Notes: generated from the letters alone by a model not told the origin. 64,000 nucleotides of DNA from Petunia secreta (GCA_029990175.1 JARKIP010000048.1:24762001-24826000), one strand, 5' to 3'; positions 11,695 through 23,110 are shown, counted from the first letter of the stretch. Program-made: numbers and translations.

Positions 11695-13648
11695 TTTGTG
11701 CTTGTATTATTTCATTTATAGTGTCACGTAGTTGTTGTTTTTCCTTGGATTGCAGGTTAATGTAATGTCGAGGCTAAGTGTGGGGTGTCCTCACCCTTGC
11801 CTAATGATGATGACCTGATGAGGGAAGTCTGAGTACCTCATACTATATGGAAGCTTGGAGGATGCTAGCACCAAGGACTAGAATCTTCAGGGAAGTTTTC
11901 TTTACCTTGCGCTTGCTTATTTTTAGCACTGAGGACAGTGCTTAGTTTAAGTGTGGGGTGGGGAACTACCCTTTATTTATTTTTGAGGTTAGCGATGCAT
12001 GTACCATAGGATTTTTCTTTTGTCACTTGACTTTATTTTTATTTGTTTCTTGCTTTAATACATGAAAAAAAAAAAGTAGAAAACCAATGAAAAATTCCAA
12101 AAAGATTTTCCTTTTAGTTTTATTAGTGGTACATGTCATCCACCCCGTGGTTTTTCTTATGGCCTCGGTTCTGTTCCACGGGGAGGCTTTTGAACCGGAT
12201 AGTTTTTTTTTTAGGGTTAGGATAGTTAGTTGTAGATGACCCTAGACGAAGGAAATAGGTGGAATGCTAGGTGCCTTTATTTTGTTTGATACCGGTGGAC
12301 TTGGACTTGATTGCATGTGCTATTTTTGGTGTCCTTGGGTTTTAATTTGATGCATGCCTATGAAAAATTGGAACGACCCCCTTGAGATGCTTGAGTCCGC
12401 CTGCTTGACTTTATTGTGAACCTTTGTGCATTAGTGCTTAAATTTCCACAAGTTGCACTCTAGATGCTTGATTGAGAGTTGTTGATGGAACCTTTTTGTG
12501 TGGATCGTGTGCAATGTGTGTTGTGAGGCATGTTCTTGTTTACTCCATGTTGCATATTAATGTCTAGAACTTGCCCCGTGTGTGTGCAAAGCGAAATCCT
12601 AGGTTTGCTCTAGTTGGGAAATGATACAAGGCCTTCTTTTGATTTGCCTGCCCTTACATATATACCTTGGAAAAAAATTGTTGTTGTGATTTCTTTGACC
12701 CTTTTTGTTGGCACCCACACCCCGAGCCTACCCATTTGTTCTAAATTGTCTCTTTTGGCCCTTTACTCCTTATTTTGGAGTTGTGGTTGGATTTTGGGAG
12801 GTTTTTGAGTGGAGCTAATGAAGGGGAATACTTGTGAAAATTGTGAAGTAGTGAAAAACATTGGCAAGGATGGAAGTTAATGAAATTGAAAAAAATGAAA
12901 TGATAAGAAAAGAAAAAAAGAGCAAAGTTGAAAAAAAAATTGTGGAAAAAGAAATAAAGAGAAAAAGATATCCATTCCTTGCTAGTGTGTGCTTAAAAGA
13001 AAAATTGCTACTTGTTGAGAAGGTGTATGTGTAGAAGTTGTTGATTTGGGTGGCTTGATGAGATTGATGATTAATTTTAAATTGTGATGTATTAAAGTGC
13101 TTAGGGAGGTAGTCACTATTACCATATGTATCCTACCCGCCCCTTAGCCTACATTACGACCTTTCTAAAGTCCTAGTTAATCCCGATTGGAGTGAGCCTA
13201 CATTAGTGGAGTTCTACACTACGGGCAAGCCTATGGTACGTTGTGTGTGACTTGTGAGCCTTTCATGAGAGTGAGTGAATTCATTTGTTATTGCCCCTGT
13301 TCTATTCATGATAATTGTTGTTGTGTGTGATCTTTTGGAGGGGCACTCTCTTTGATATTGGTGAGGGTACGTGGTTTGCATGAAGTAGGTAAAGTTGATG
13401 GCTTTCGATTGAGTAGATAGGTGTGATTTTGTGGGAGCATGGTTGCATTAAGTTGAGTTTGTGCATTTGAGCTATTTTGGGGTAGTTGTTCTCATATTTT
13501 TGGTTTTGGTAAATTGTTGGCATGTTGTGGACCCATAGTAGTCATGTGCGCATTTGTTCAATGATCGGTATCAACCATAGTCATAGGCAGACCTGTTTTA
13601 CCTAGGATGGGAAGTGAGATGTGACTTGCTCGAGGCGAGCAAGGGTTC
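11695..13648 (+). other. long 3' non-coding region of gypsy element 1
   Basis: No credible gene is present. It holds two internal copies of a PPT-like motif AAGTGTGGGGTG (near 11778 and 11950), an A-rich tract (12880-12970) and a block at about 13090-13290 (including CACTACGGGCAAGCCTATGG) that is recognisably conserved in gypsy element 2 on the opposite strand. Confidence 0.7.
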
Positions 13649-13661
13649 AAGTGTGGGGTGG
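13649..13661 (+). other. polypurine tract of gypsy element 1
   Basis: AAGTGTGGGGTGG lies immediately before the 3' LTR start at 13662. Confidence 0.8.
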
Positions 13662-14991
13662 TGATGTTTGGCATTTTATGCCTATATTTCCTTAATATTT
13701 CCTCACGTTTGAGCTTGTTTTGCACTCATTTTATAGTTTATGAATGTGGTTTTACACTGATTGTATGTCGTGTGTGTGTAGGTTGTTGTGCAGTGTAATT
13801 GGAGCTTTTAAAAGCATGATTGAGCAAGAAAAGATTGGATTTTGATTGAGGATTGGATCGAGCACACGAAGGCACGACACGAGCGAGCAAAGGAGCGGAC
13901 GGAACAGAAAAATACACTGGCGCCGTAGGCCACGCGCCGCGCAGCCCATAGCGTGCCCTGGCTGGCGCGTTTCCTTCCGCGCCGCGGAGCAAAGGCGCTC
14001 GAAATCTGACGTCCTCTGGTTGTCTGCACGCGATCGTGGGCGCGGGGCGCCCGTTATAGCGCCCCTGGTGCGCGTTTTTACGTCCTATTTCGTCTACGCT
14101 TGCGTCTAACTTATTACTAGGTGTTTGTAAACTCTATAAATAATCTTTTACTTAGTTTTTGAGGGGAGTTCAGACCTGGGAGAAAATTGGAGAGCTCATA
14201 ACATCAAGAACAAGGGTTTTTCTTCCTCTCATTAATCTATTACATCATTATTTCATTATTACATCAATTCCTTGTGTTGTTATTATGAGTATGCGTAGCT
14301 AAATCTATCGTTCTAGGGTTAGAGTGTTTCATGAAGGTTGATGTTTGAAGATTGATTTCCATTAATTGAATCCCATAACGGGTTGCTTATTCTTTCTTGA
14401 TTTCACTTGTGTAATTGTCAGGGCCCGATTATTACGCATTATATTGAACTCGAAAGAGGGAATTTAATTACGTAATAAGAAAGAATAGGACTAGTTTGTG
14501 AACCCGGGCATCGGGGAACCAATTTGTGAGTAGGATAGACATATACTTGCTCGCCTAGTTTAACTAATTACAGAATTCGTTAATGCGTGCACGTGATTCA
14601 ACCCATAGACATATAGGGATTGGAGTAGCCTGCATAGACCGTGAAGAACTGAAAGGTTTTCACGGGTACATTTAATCTGTTAGTTAGCAACCCGGGATTT
14701 AAGAAGTGGAATCAATTGGAAAACTCAACTGGATTGTTCGTAACTCTGACCCTGGACCGTCTCCTTATTACTGATAACAACCAAGTTTTGCTCCATTGCT
14801 TGAATTCACTTTTACCATTTAATTACTGTTCTTTAGTTAATAAACTCATCACTATTGGAAAAAGATCCCTGAATAGTTTAAATACTTGTTTGCTAGAACT
14901 CAGTCTGCATAGTCCTCGAGGGAACGATACTCATCTTATCACTTTATTACTTGTCGACCACGCATACTTGCGTGTGCATTTGGGAGCAACA
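13662..14991 (+). repeat. 3' LTR of gypsy element 1
   Basis: 1,330 bp. It lacks the 13 bp CTATGGTTTTCAG present in the 5' LTR but is otherwise nearly identical. An open frame from 14716 to 15117 joins LTR sequence to PME exon sequence and is not a gene. Confidence 0.93.
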
Positions 14992-15031
14992 TTTGTACGT
15001 TTATATGTAATATGCATATGTCACGTTGTAG

Positions 15032-15726
15032 GTGTTGAAAGCGATGGTTCTATTGCAAAAAGAATTACATTCCGCAACACTGTTGGTCTACCAGGGGAGC
15101 AAGTAGTGGCACTCTGAATTAACAGTGATAGGACAGTCGTTTTTTTACTGCAGCATTGGGGGTTATCAAGACACCTTGTATTAGCAACAAAAGAGCCAAT
15201 TTTATTGCAATTGTGTCATCTCTAACAAAATTGATTTTATATTTGGTTAGGACACAACGCTCATCCAAAATAGTTTGATTATTATAAGAAAGCCTGGACC
15301 TAAGCAGAAGAACATAATCACAGCTGATGGCAAGCAAAATCGAGATGACCCCATGGATTGGTATTGAAAAATTACTGAATTATACTTGAACAAGAATTCT
15401 ACCCACATAGGTTGAATTTTGAGACATACTTGACACGCCCATGGAAGGAGCTTTCTACAAATATTTCATGCAGAACGAAATCAGTGATTTCACTAACCCT
15501 GAAGGAGATACAATTTTTATTGATCATCCATACCATAAGACCTGTGAAATGGCTAAGTATGCCAATAGAGGTCGTGGTGTTGTCACTAATCATAGAAACA
15601 AATTGGACTTCATCAAGTTTCTTGTTCTTATCCAAGATGAAGCAACTAAGTACACCCTTGGCGCGCCATTCCTACAAGGAAATGAATGAGTCCCTAGCAC
15701 ATGTGCACCTTTCTTCCTTGGTCTAG
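15032..15726 (+). pseudogene. PMEI-PME pseudogene, piece 3: rest of the catalytic domain
   Basis: After a probable acceptor (TTGTAG, ending 15031) the pectinesterase catalytic domain continues in shifting frames. GVESDGSIAKRITFRNTVG and LPGEQVVAL are followed by a degraded block around the QDTL site, then IIIRKPGPKQKNIITADGKQ near 15280-15340. The active-site strand TYLTRPWKE (15418-15447) aligns with the LGRPWK motif of PME. The end is preserved: FMQNEISDFTNPEGDTIF, KTCEMAKYANRGRGVVTNHR and KYTLGAPFLQGNE. At least three frameshifts or stops separate these pieces, so no enzyme can be made even without the transposons. Confidence 0.9.
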
Positions 15727-15892
15727 GCAAAAAATAACAACCATTAATCAATTAATTCTCTCCCACTATCCATGTCTACTTCTGTTATAAATCTATGTAC
15801 ACATGCGTTATGCATTTGATTCATTTTTTTGTTTATAAGAGAAGAAACTGCAAATTATATTGTAACACTAGGAGGAATATATGGCATTACTT

Positions 15893-16066
15893 GGAGCAAT
15901 GGGTAAAGTTGTTTTCGTTTGACCTATTGGTCACGCCGTTATGGGTTCAAGCCTTGGAAACATCCACTTATGCTTGCATAAGATTAGGCTGCGTACATCA
16001 CACCCCTTGGGGTAGAGCCCTTCCTGCGTGAACGCGGGATGCTTTGTGCACTGGGCTGTCCTTTTA
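15893..16066 (+). mobile_element. tRNA-derived SINE (TS-like, Solanaceae type)
   Basis: The sequence GGAGCAATGGGTAAAGTTGT carries an A-box-like start and GGTCACGCCGTTATGGGTTC (near 15930-15950) a B-box-like segment, followed by GTACATCACACCCCTTGGGG and a tail of the kind seen in TS SINEs. RNA polymerase III would transcribe it from the internal promoter. The flanking duplication is not clear. Recognition is from memory of the family. Confidence 0.7.
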
Positions 16067-16652
16067 TATCCTTAAGTACATGTGTCATTACCCTTTAATA
16101 ATATGATTATCTTTTTATTTACATATCGTGATTTCCCTCTACATGCAGTTAATTAATTTTTCTATACTGTGTAACAAGTCATTGACTCAAAATAGTAATC
16201 ATATATACTATTTACTCTGTATTATATTTTTGTTAGTGATTGATATAAGAACTAAAAGAATGGTGGAATAAATTCCTTAAAAGCAAAGAAAAAAAGAACA
16301 AAAAGAGGAAGAAGAACATGTACAAAAAGAAAATATGAAAAAAAAATTAATAAAGAAATCTAGATGAGGATAGAAAGGACCAAAAATAAAGTTTGTATGA
16401 ACCAATATGCTTGTGAGTATCACTGAACCAAATAAAAAATATAATTCTCCAGAGTCAATGAATGGAGACAAAGCCTTGTAGGGGATAACGCGATATCAAA
16501 ATATAAATGGCATAGGTTACATACAGTACAAACTATTCCTGGAAAAAGGAAATGTATTTGGAAGAACCACAAAACAATTAATAAATAAAATATAAGCATA
16601 ATCATGGAGCGTGTGAATAACTTTTGTAACTATACTTATTTTTCATTTGTTA
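16067..16652. other. AT-rich intergenic sequence
   Basis: Nothing is recognised here; there is a purine-rich AAAGAAAAAAAG tract near 16280-16350. Confidence 0.4.
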
Positions 16653-16661
16653 CATAAATAC

Positions 16662-18195
16662 GGGTTAATTTTACCCGCGGTCACTGAACTATTGTTTCAT
16701 TAAGACAAAGTTACTTTTGTTTCATTTGTTACCCAAAAGTCACTTAACTTTGCTCCGGTTTACAATAAAGTCACTCAAGCTGGATTTTGTTTAAAACTTG
16801 CCGGAAAAATGATGTGGCATTATTAATTAAAAATAAATTTCTTAATTAATTTTCATCTATTAGTTTAATTCCTTAACCCATTAATTTTATTCTACCCAAC
16901 CCGAACACATTTCACTACGCCATCGTCGTGCATAAACATTTCATATTAATGCCATTTTCTCTTTGCTTCTGTTTCGTATTGAATTAATTAGTTAATCAAA
17001 TTGAGTAATGTTAGGCAAATTGGTTATACAAAAAGGGGAAATGAGGAATGGGGAATGAATAAAAATGAACGAGCTTAGATCGGTTTGGTTCGGTTTTTCA
17101 TTTATGAAATCAAACTAGTTATGACGATTTTTTTAAATTTTAAAACCAAAATAACAGCTTGGTTGGACTGTAGTTATATATATGATTTGATAATTTATCT
17201 ATTGTATTGTACTTTATGTTTTGTTGAGTTCAACGTTTTAATAGATTATATTGTTTGCAGTCATTTCATGATATAACATACTAGTAAATGAAGAATGAAT
17301 TTACAATATTGCCAAGAAAATAATAAGAAACAGGATAGAGTTACTATAAAAAAGATAAGATAAATGGTAATATATTAAGGGGAAGAAGAGAGAAAAAAGA
17401 CACGGTAACAACGCGATCACACCAAATCGGTCGTTAAATAAAATGGGCTCTTCATCGTTATATAACGACGGACTAACGTTACGATACGATATAATAAAAT
17501 TCTAAAGTAACAATTAATACAAATATTATTTTATAGTAACAGTACAGTAACAGTACCATACAGTACAACTAATAACAACCATCCAAACAAGCTAATACCA
17601 AAAAAGTCGAATATTTATTTTTGGTTTTTCTCAATTTTTTTTTTCTTTCGATTTTTCTGAGTTATTCGATTTTTGCTTGGTACCCTAGCGATTATATGGT
17701 AGATAATATTTATCAAATTTCAAAATTTTTACTGATAAAATAGTTATTTGTATATCTTCATGTAAGATATGATACTCTAATTTATAGGTATGTCCTTGCT
17801 TTTGCTTACGGCTTTAAAAAATAATTGACATACAGATATAAAGTCTTAAAAAAAGATGTATCTGACTCTCTAATCCAATACAAAACAGAAGCAAAGAGAA
17901 ATGGTATCGATATGAAATGTTTATGCACGACGATGACGTAGTGAAATGTGTTTGGATTGGATAGAATAAGAATAATGGATTAAGGAATTAGATTAATAGA
18001 TGAAAAATTAATTAAGAAAATTATTTTTAATTAATGATGCCACATCATTTTTCCGGCAAGTTTTAAATAAAATCTGGCTTGAGTGACTTTGTTGTAGATA
18101 TAAGTAAAGTTGAGTGACTTTTGGGTAACAAATGAAACAAAAGTGACTTTGTGGTAATGAAACAATAGTTCAGTGACCACCGATAAAATTAACCC
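16662..18195. mobile_element. non-autonomous MULE foldback element
   Basis: Two arms of about 290 bp (16662-16955 and 17910-18195) are inverted copies starting GGGTTAATTTTA and ending ...ATTAACCC. Matching internal stretches include CATTTCACTACG / CGTAGTGAAATG and the block around TGCCGGAAAAATGATG. The flanks are CATAAATAC (16653-16661) and CATAAATGC (18196-18204), an 8/9 match consistent with the 9-bp duplication of Mutator-like elements. The middle (16956-17909) is AT-rich, with no convincing gene. Confidence 0.85.
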
Positions 18196-18204
18196 CATAA
18201 ATGC

Positions 18205-19002
18205 TTATCATATTGTATGATATGGATATGAATGACAATGGGGCAAGTCAATAGTGGGCCAGGTGTCACATCCAAAATGCACCCGCTTGTCGCGTTTAGC
18301 ACCTGACGAGTTCAGCCCGAACCAAAGTTCGCCAAGAGAACTAGCTCATCCCTTGCTTCACATTGTCGGGGGCTTTTTGCTGCATGACCTCCCTCAAGTC
18401 TTCAATTAAAAAAATGACCTCCAAGTTTTAAGAATTGGCTAGATGACCTCCTCTTTTTTAATCAGGATTAGGACTTAATTACACCAAAAAATTCCTAGAC
18501 GTCCCAACCCCCCAAGTTCTAAATATTACACTTTGGCCCATTACCAAAAAAGGAAAATTTTCTCCCCCTTCAAAAATTTGCTGCGCTATTCCCCCCTCCC
18601 CCCCCCCTCGTTCCAGCCGCCTCCATTGCCCTCTTCTTCAGCTGAACCTCATTTTAGGGCCCAAATCCAACCATTTTGTTCCATAGCTATTAGAAATTCA
18701 ATTCACATCTTCAGTTTGCTCTCATTTCTTGATTTATGGTTTTGGGAAGATTTTAAAATTTCAATTTTAAAAGGTTCTAATCCGTCTATCGTGGTGGGTG
18801 CAATTACTTCGAATTGAGTTGATAACAACTTCATCGTGCAATACGAAGTGTTTTATTGAGCTGGTAAGCTGCTTTATCATATCCGCCATTGTTTTTGTTC
18901 CATTGAACAACTATGCTTCAGTTCTATTAGAACTCTGTTTTTGTTCATCGACTTGTTTCAATATATTATTCACTTGTTCATATATCAGTAAACAGAGCTG
19001 TT
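18205..19002. other. upstream sequence of the MULE-like ORF
   Basis: A pyrimidine-rich leader (18585-18640, a run of C with CCTCC repeats) resembles a 5' untranslated region. An intron acceptor may lie just before 19003, since sequence up to 18985 is AT-rich. No protein was recognised. Confidence 0.3.
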
Positions 19003-19665
19003 ATGGGGTGCTATGCAGTAGTGGGTGCTGATTACAATGGGCAATGGGTAGAGACGCCTAAGTGCTGGTCTTGGCGTTCCAATACTAGTTCAACAGTACC
19101 TATTGCATTGAAATTGGATGGTACATTTGACGAGTTGATTGACAGTGTCATTGAATGCGGACAACTAACTTGTGATCGCAGTGACGTATCCATTAGTTAT
19201 ATGCTTAGTGTTGCGCCTGCTAGGGGGAAAGTAGCTCCTTCGTTCATTAGGAATGATAGTGATCAGCGCATATACCTCCTAGATGTAGATAGTAATGGTA
19301 GTAGGCCTATTCTTTATATTTCGCGGGTCGAGAGGTCCGCCGCAGCTTCAAATGCTGTTGCGGCATCTCCCATAGCAGCTGATGATCAAATGGTTGAGTT
19401 CAGCAATATTATTGGAGATGGTACTGGCAAATCACTCTTGTACAAGAATGATGAGAAGGCTACGAGCCACCTTCGTAGTGCCTTCGTGGGAGATAAAAGA
19501 ACCTGTACATGTAAGACATTTATCAAAAGGGGCAGGAAAAGAGTTCAGCACATTCCATCCATCGGTGTATCATTTACGTCCAAGAAGAGAAGGAATAAAT
19601 GTTCAAATTGTAAGCGACCCAGCCATAAAACAACAACTTGTCCTCTGGCTCAAAATAGTCAGTGA
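19003..19665 (+). CDS. MULE-transposase-like protein lacking the catalytic core
   Basis: An intact 220-codon frame. Residues about 10-110 resemble the N-terminal domain of plant MuDR-type transposases (GQWVETPKCWSWRSN, PIALKLDGTFDELIDSV, YLLDVDSNGSRPILYISRV). The C-terminus resembles the end of the same proteins: KRGRKRVQHIPSIG followed by a CCHC knuckle CSNCKRPSHKTTTC. The DNA-binding middle, the DDE catalytic domain and the SWIM finger, normally about 500 residues between these two ends, are missing. It could be an internally deleted transposon gene that kept its frame, or a small host-adopted derivative. No terminal repeats were found around it. Confidence 0.7.
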   Translation: MGCYAVVGADYNGQWVETPKCWSWRSNTSSTVPIALKLDGTFDELIDSVIECGQLTCDRSDVSISYMLSVAPARGKVAPSFIRNDSDQRIYLLDVDSNGSRPILYISRVERSAAASNAVAASPIAADDQMVEFSNIIGDGTGKSLLYKNDEKATSHLRSAFVGDKRTCTCKTFIKRGRKRVQHIPSIGVSFTSKKRRNKCSNCKRPSHKTTTCPLAQNSQ

Positions 19666-20124
19666 TTTATTATTTATTGTTTTTTCCCTTATGAGTGTAA
19701 TAACTATTTTTATGAACATTTGTAATAACTTTGTGAACTGAATAATTTCTGTATCTTTGAAAAATTAGCTAGTATTTAGTCTTGTTGTTTATTAGAATTA
19801 GATATGTTGATAATAGACCTTTTTTGCTGCGGTTGAGGTTCTTAACTCTCGATTTTAACAAGTTGACAAAAAATCTTAACTAGCTTTATTGATATCTGTA
19901 GTAATTACTGTTGGTTGTAGACTTTTTGAACATAGACCAACTCAGCATAGATTGAAGACATCATTTCCAACAGTTAGCTTGCTAGTGGATTTTGTGGTTG
20001 ATTATCGGCCAGTTTAAACGCGTGCCAGGTTCTTTAAAGGGTGCACTGCCCAAAGTTATGAACTATCCTATCTGATACAATGACTCCAATAACTCCTGTC
20101 TTTTGACCTTCCTCCCCTATAGAG
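19666..20124. other. intergenic, no feature recognised
   Basis: Moderately AT-rich sequence between the MULE-like ORF and the promoter of the next gene; no repeat or ORF of note. Confidence 0.4.
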
Positions 20125-20132
20125 TATAAATA
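20125..20132 (+). promoter_or_regulatory. TATA box of the B3-like gene
   Basis: TATAAATA lies 100 bp before the ATG at 20232 and is followed by a C/T-rich leader, a normal plant core-promoter layout. Confidence 0.6.
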
Positions 20133-20231
20133 AGGCCATCATTTCCTAATTTTTTTAACACCCATCAACAAGTTAGTTCATCTACCCCTATTTTTTACAC
20201 CTCTTTGATCTCCTCCCAAGCCTCTTAAAAC

Positions 20232-20705
20232 ATGCCAGAAGATACAGGGGATGCAAGTAATGGCCATGTATGGCCGCATGGAATGTACACCATTACAAGG
20301 AATCGTCAATGCTTCACTCTTACTGTGAATAGTTATTCATGTATAAATGATGATCTAGTAAGTTTCGTACCTCGTTCTTTAATATTTGGATTTGACTAAA
20401 TAATGATCTAGTAGTATTTGATTTTTAACACATTAAACGCTCTACTCTTTGATTATAGGTTTTTCCATGGAACATAGCATATCTTTTACCCGACTACACG
20501 ATGCAAGCTGTTATCTACAGCGGTGATGTTAGATACTTCATGGAATTGGTGTTGCAAAACGCTTCAGTGAGGTTGGTTAAGGTTTATTAATGATCGTCAT
20601 ATCACTCAAGACCAAGTTCTCCACTTTCAAATAATGCGCCGACATCCTGAATATGGTCATTGTGTTCGTGTGTATATGTTGCCACGAATAAGAGGACCTC
20701 TTTAA
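20232..20705 (+). pseudogene. small B3-domain-like gene, two exons, frame slip near the end
   Basis: Exon 1 (20232-20357, 42 codons) begins MPEDTGDASNGHVWPHGMYT and ends at a GTAAGT donor; the intron ends ATTATAG at 20458; exon 2 resumes in phase (VFPWNIAYLLPDYTMQAVIY). The end of the fold, RFINDRHITQDQVLHFQIM then CVRVYML, is in another frame from about 20568, one base off, so either the copy is broken there or a further splice is used. Hydrophobic spacing and the closing GW.RF...D..L.F pattern suggest a B3 DNA-binding domain of the plant transcription-factor type. Identity is by fold pattern only, hence the caution. The upstream TATA box and phase-matched intron argue that it was a real gene. 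Confidence 0.5.
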
Positions 20706-21061
20706 CCGTTTAGTAAAGAAAGATCTTTTATTTTATTAATGTATTTATTAAAAATATTAACAATGGAAATGGGTGATATTTTGTCGGCGTATTAATTTTG
20801 GTGTTTCTACTGTTATGTTTGTTATTTGTTATTTTTTTTAGGCGAAGTAAACAGTATTTGACGATCTTCCAATTTACCTTTATTAATTGTCTTATTGTTC
20901 ATATACTTAGCAAAATTGATAATAAACTCTTGATGCATAAGAAATTGATATTTGTTGGCCATGTATGCGTAGTTGACAATCGATCTTCCGTTGGTGACAC
21001 TATACTTTAAATGAGTTTTATTCATCTGTAGTTGATTTTTTTTTTCTAGAGTAGGAATAAA
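20706..21061. other. AT-rich intergenic sequence
   Basis: Nothing recognised before the LTR that starts at 21062. Confidence 0.4.
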
Positions 21062-22404
21062 TGATCATGCCCAACTACGCCTTATAAAAGGGACTAAGTG
21101 GTCGCGGTAAATATAGCTCGGTACTTAAAGTCCCGAGGTCGAATCCCACAAGGAACACTGGAAATCTAGTTGTTAGTCTAACTAATTTATCTAACCATTT
21201 AACTCTCAAGGTTTGTAATTGAATGGTGGTTTTAATGTAACAATTAATTAACACTAAAGTAAGCAACAAAATATTAAGGAATAATTAATCAAGAATTTAA
21301 AAGCCTAGGATTGATTTACCCAACTCCTATCTATGTGTTAGAATAATTCTTTTAACAAAATCAACTTGGTTTCTTCCTATTGAACACTTGCTCCAATTAT
21401 ACAATTATTCACTCCCATGTAATAGTAGTAACTTTCACTAACCAATTTTCCAACTAATTAGTGAAGATACTTAGGACTACAAGTTTAATTCACAATCAGA
21501 ATCAATGGTCACACATCATCTCATTGATAACCTAAGTAATACCTTGGTTTTAGGTTGAAATATTGCTAAGTGTTTAACCCAAACCTATGAATCTATCCCT
21601 AGACACACAAGAATAATGGGAACAATCAATTGGGGGCCCTTCCAATTAATAGCAATCAAAACATACACACTTAGATAGGAAGGATTCACAAGTTTCATTC
21701 ATTGAAATAAATATTCACAACACATAAGTATTGGAGTGGTTCAATCAATCATAGAATGGGTAATTTAGCCATTCATGTTCATAACAATCATGTTTAGGTA
21801 ATTCATGAATGAATAAATTACAAAAGGGAAGGAAGAATTTAAGAAAAACTCTTGTGTTCTCGAAATATCCCAAGCTCTAGCCTCTTTTTGCTCTTCTCCA
21901 GGTCAAAAGATGTGTTTTGGGACGTGTTTTTGGACTTTTATACCGTCCCCTAGACCCACACAAGTCGGGAATCCAGAATAAAGTCGAATTGAGAATGCCA
22001 GGATTTTAAGCCTATGGCGCCGCACTATGCATTGCGCATTGCGGTGCCGTAGGCCAATTTCTGCAGGATTTCAAAATCTCAAGTTTTCTGAATATCCCCT
22101 ACTGCGGCGCACTGTGCAACGCCCAGTGCGGCGTAACAGGGTTAAATTACTGTTGTTCCAATTTTCTTTGTTCTTCCTCCACGCCTTGGTTCCCGGTCAA
22201 GTCTCAGGCTTCTACTTAGACTTCGAAGCTCCATTTCTTCTCATCTCAATATCCAAATCCATCGATTATCTCCAAGTACGTTCCTACAGAAGTACAAACA
22301 CGTAATAAACTCAAGAAAACTAAAATATCAACTCATATGATGTACAAAGGTCAAAAATTTGAGGCGAAACAAGACTCTAAACATATGTTTCTGGCTGCAT
22401 ATCA
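21062..22404 (-). repeat. 3' LTR of gypsy element 2
   Basis: On the minus strand it runs from TGATATGCAGCC (22404) to GGCATGATCA (21062), about 1,343 bp, directly after a polypurine tract. Near its end it has TGTGGGATTCGACCTCGGG, a pattern typical of plant Athila/Tat LTR ends. A GC-rich stretch with GGCGCC-type motifs lies at 22015-22140. The outer end is set by the TGAT/ATCA ends, because no target duplication can be checked. Confidence 0.7.
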
Positions 22405-23065
22405 TTACCCCACACTTGAACCTTTGCTCGTCCTCGAGCAAACTTAGACTTAGCTAGAACTGGCGACACTACCTATGGCCGTATTTTATAGGAAAACTTA
22501 GAACCGCGCACATGCACTTTTCACACCACTATTCACAAAAATATGACTACCAAGAATATTTAAAACTACCAAGTTCCCTCACATAACTTCCAAACCTCAA
22601 GGAACGACTCATTCGCACCAACCCTCACACACACTCACATACTCTAACTGAGAAGCCTAATAACTTCACCAATCCCTTATAGACCATGTGCCCTCACAAG
22701 ATGAAAATTTGTCCCATTCTCACACAGAATTTCAAGTAACATTGGGACTTAACAAATGCAAGATTCACTCACTCTCAGAAAAAAATCATGCACCACACTA
22801 GACGTACCATAGGCTTGCCCGTGGTGTAGAACTCGACTAATGTAAGCTTACTCGGTCTAAGATCAATAGGACTTTATAGGTTGTAATGTAGGCTGCAGGA
22901 TAGGTAGGATACATTTAGTTAAAAGTGACTAACCTCCCTTGAGCATTTTAATACATTACACAACTTTAAACACTTTTTTTTCATCCAACTCTTCATAATT
23001 TCTCAATTCTTTCTCATCCAAGCTTCCATTTTCTTTAAGCTTTCATGAGTACCCACTAGTAAAGG

Positions 23066-23110
<45 letters not shown>

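Larger units (their letters stand above)
8071..14991 (+). mobile_element. complete but gag/protease-only Ty3/gypsy element (Athila-like)
   Basis: A 6.9-kb element bounded by 1.33-kb LTRs that are nearly identical and flanked by a perfect 5-bp target duplication TTTGT (8066-8070 and 14992-14996). It has a tRNA-Asp primer-binding site, gag, a protease domain and then about 2 kb of non-coding DNA before the polypurine tract. No reverse transcriptase, RNase H or integrase can be found, so it depends on a helper in trans. Gag and protease resemble the Athila branch. The LTRs differ by a 13-bp gap and a handful of changes, so the insertion is recent. Confidence 0.93.

Noticed and set aside
13738..14109. 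Overlapping ORFs in the GC-rich part of the gypsy LTR (also 8147-8356, 27422-27845)
   Set aside because: GC-rich DNA with few stops in all frames on both strands; present in every LTR copy, no protein similarity.
14716..15117. 133-codon ORF
   Set aside because: It starts inside the gypsy 3' LTR and ends in PME exon sequence; the first part is also open in the other LTR at 9135. It is chimeric noncoding plus pseudogene.
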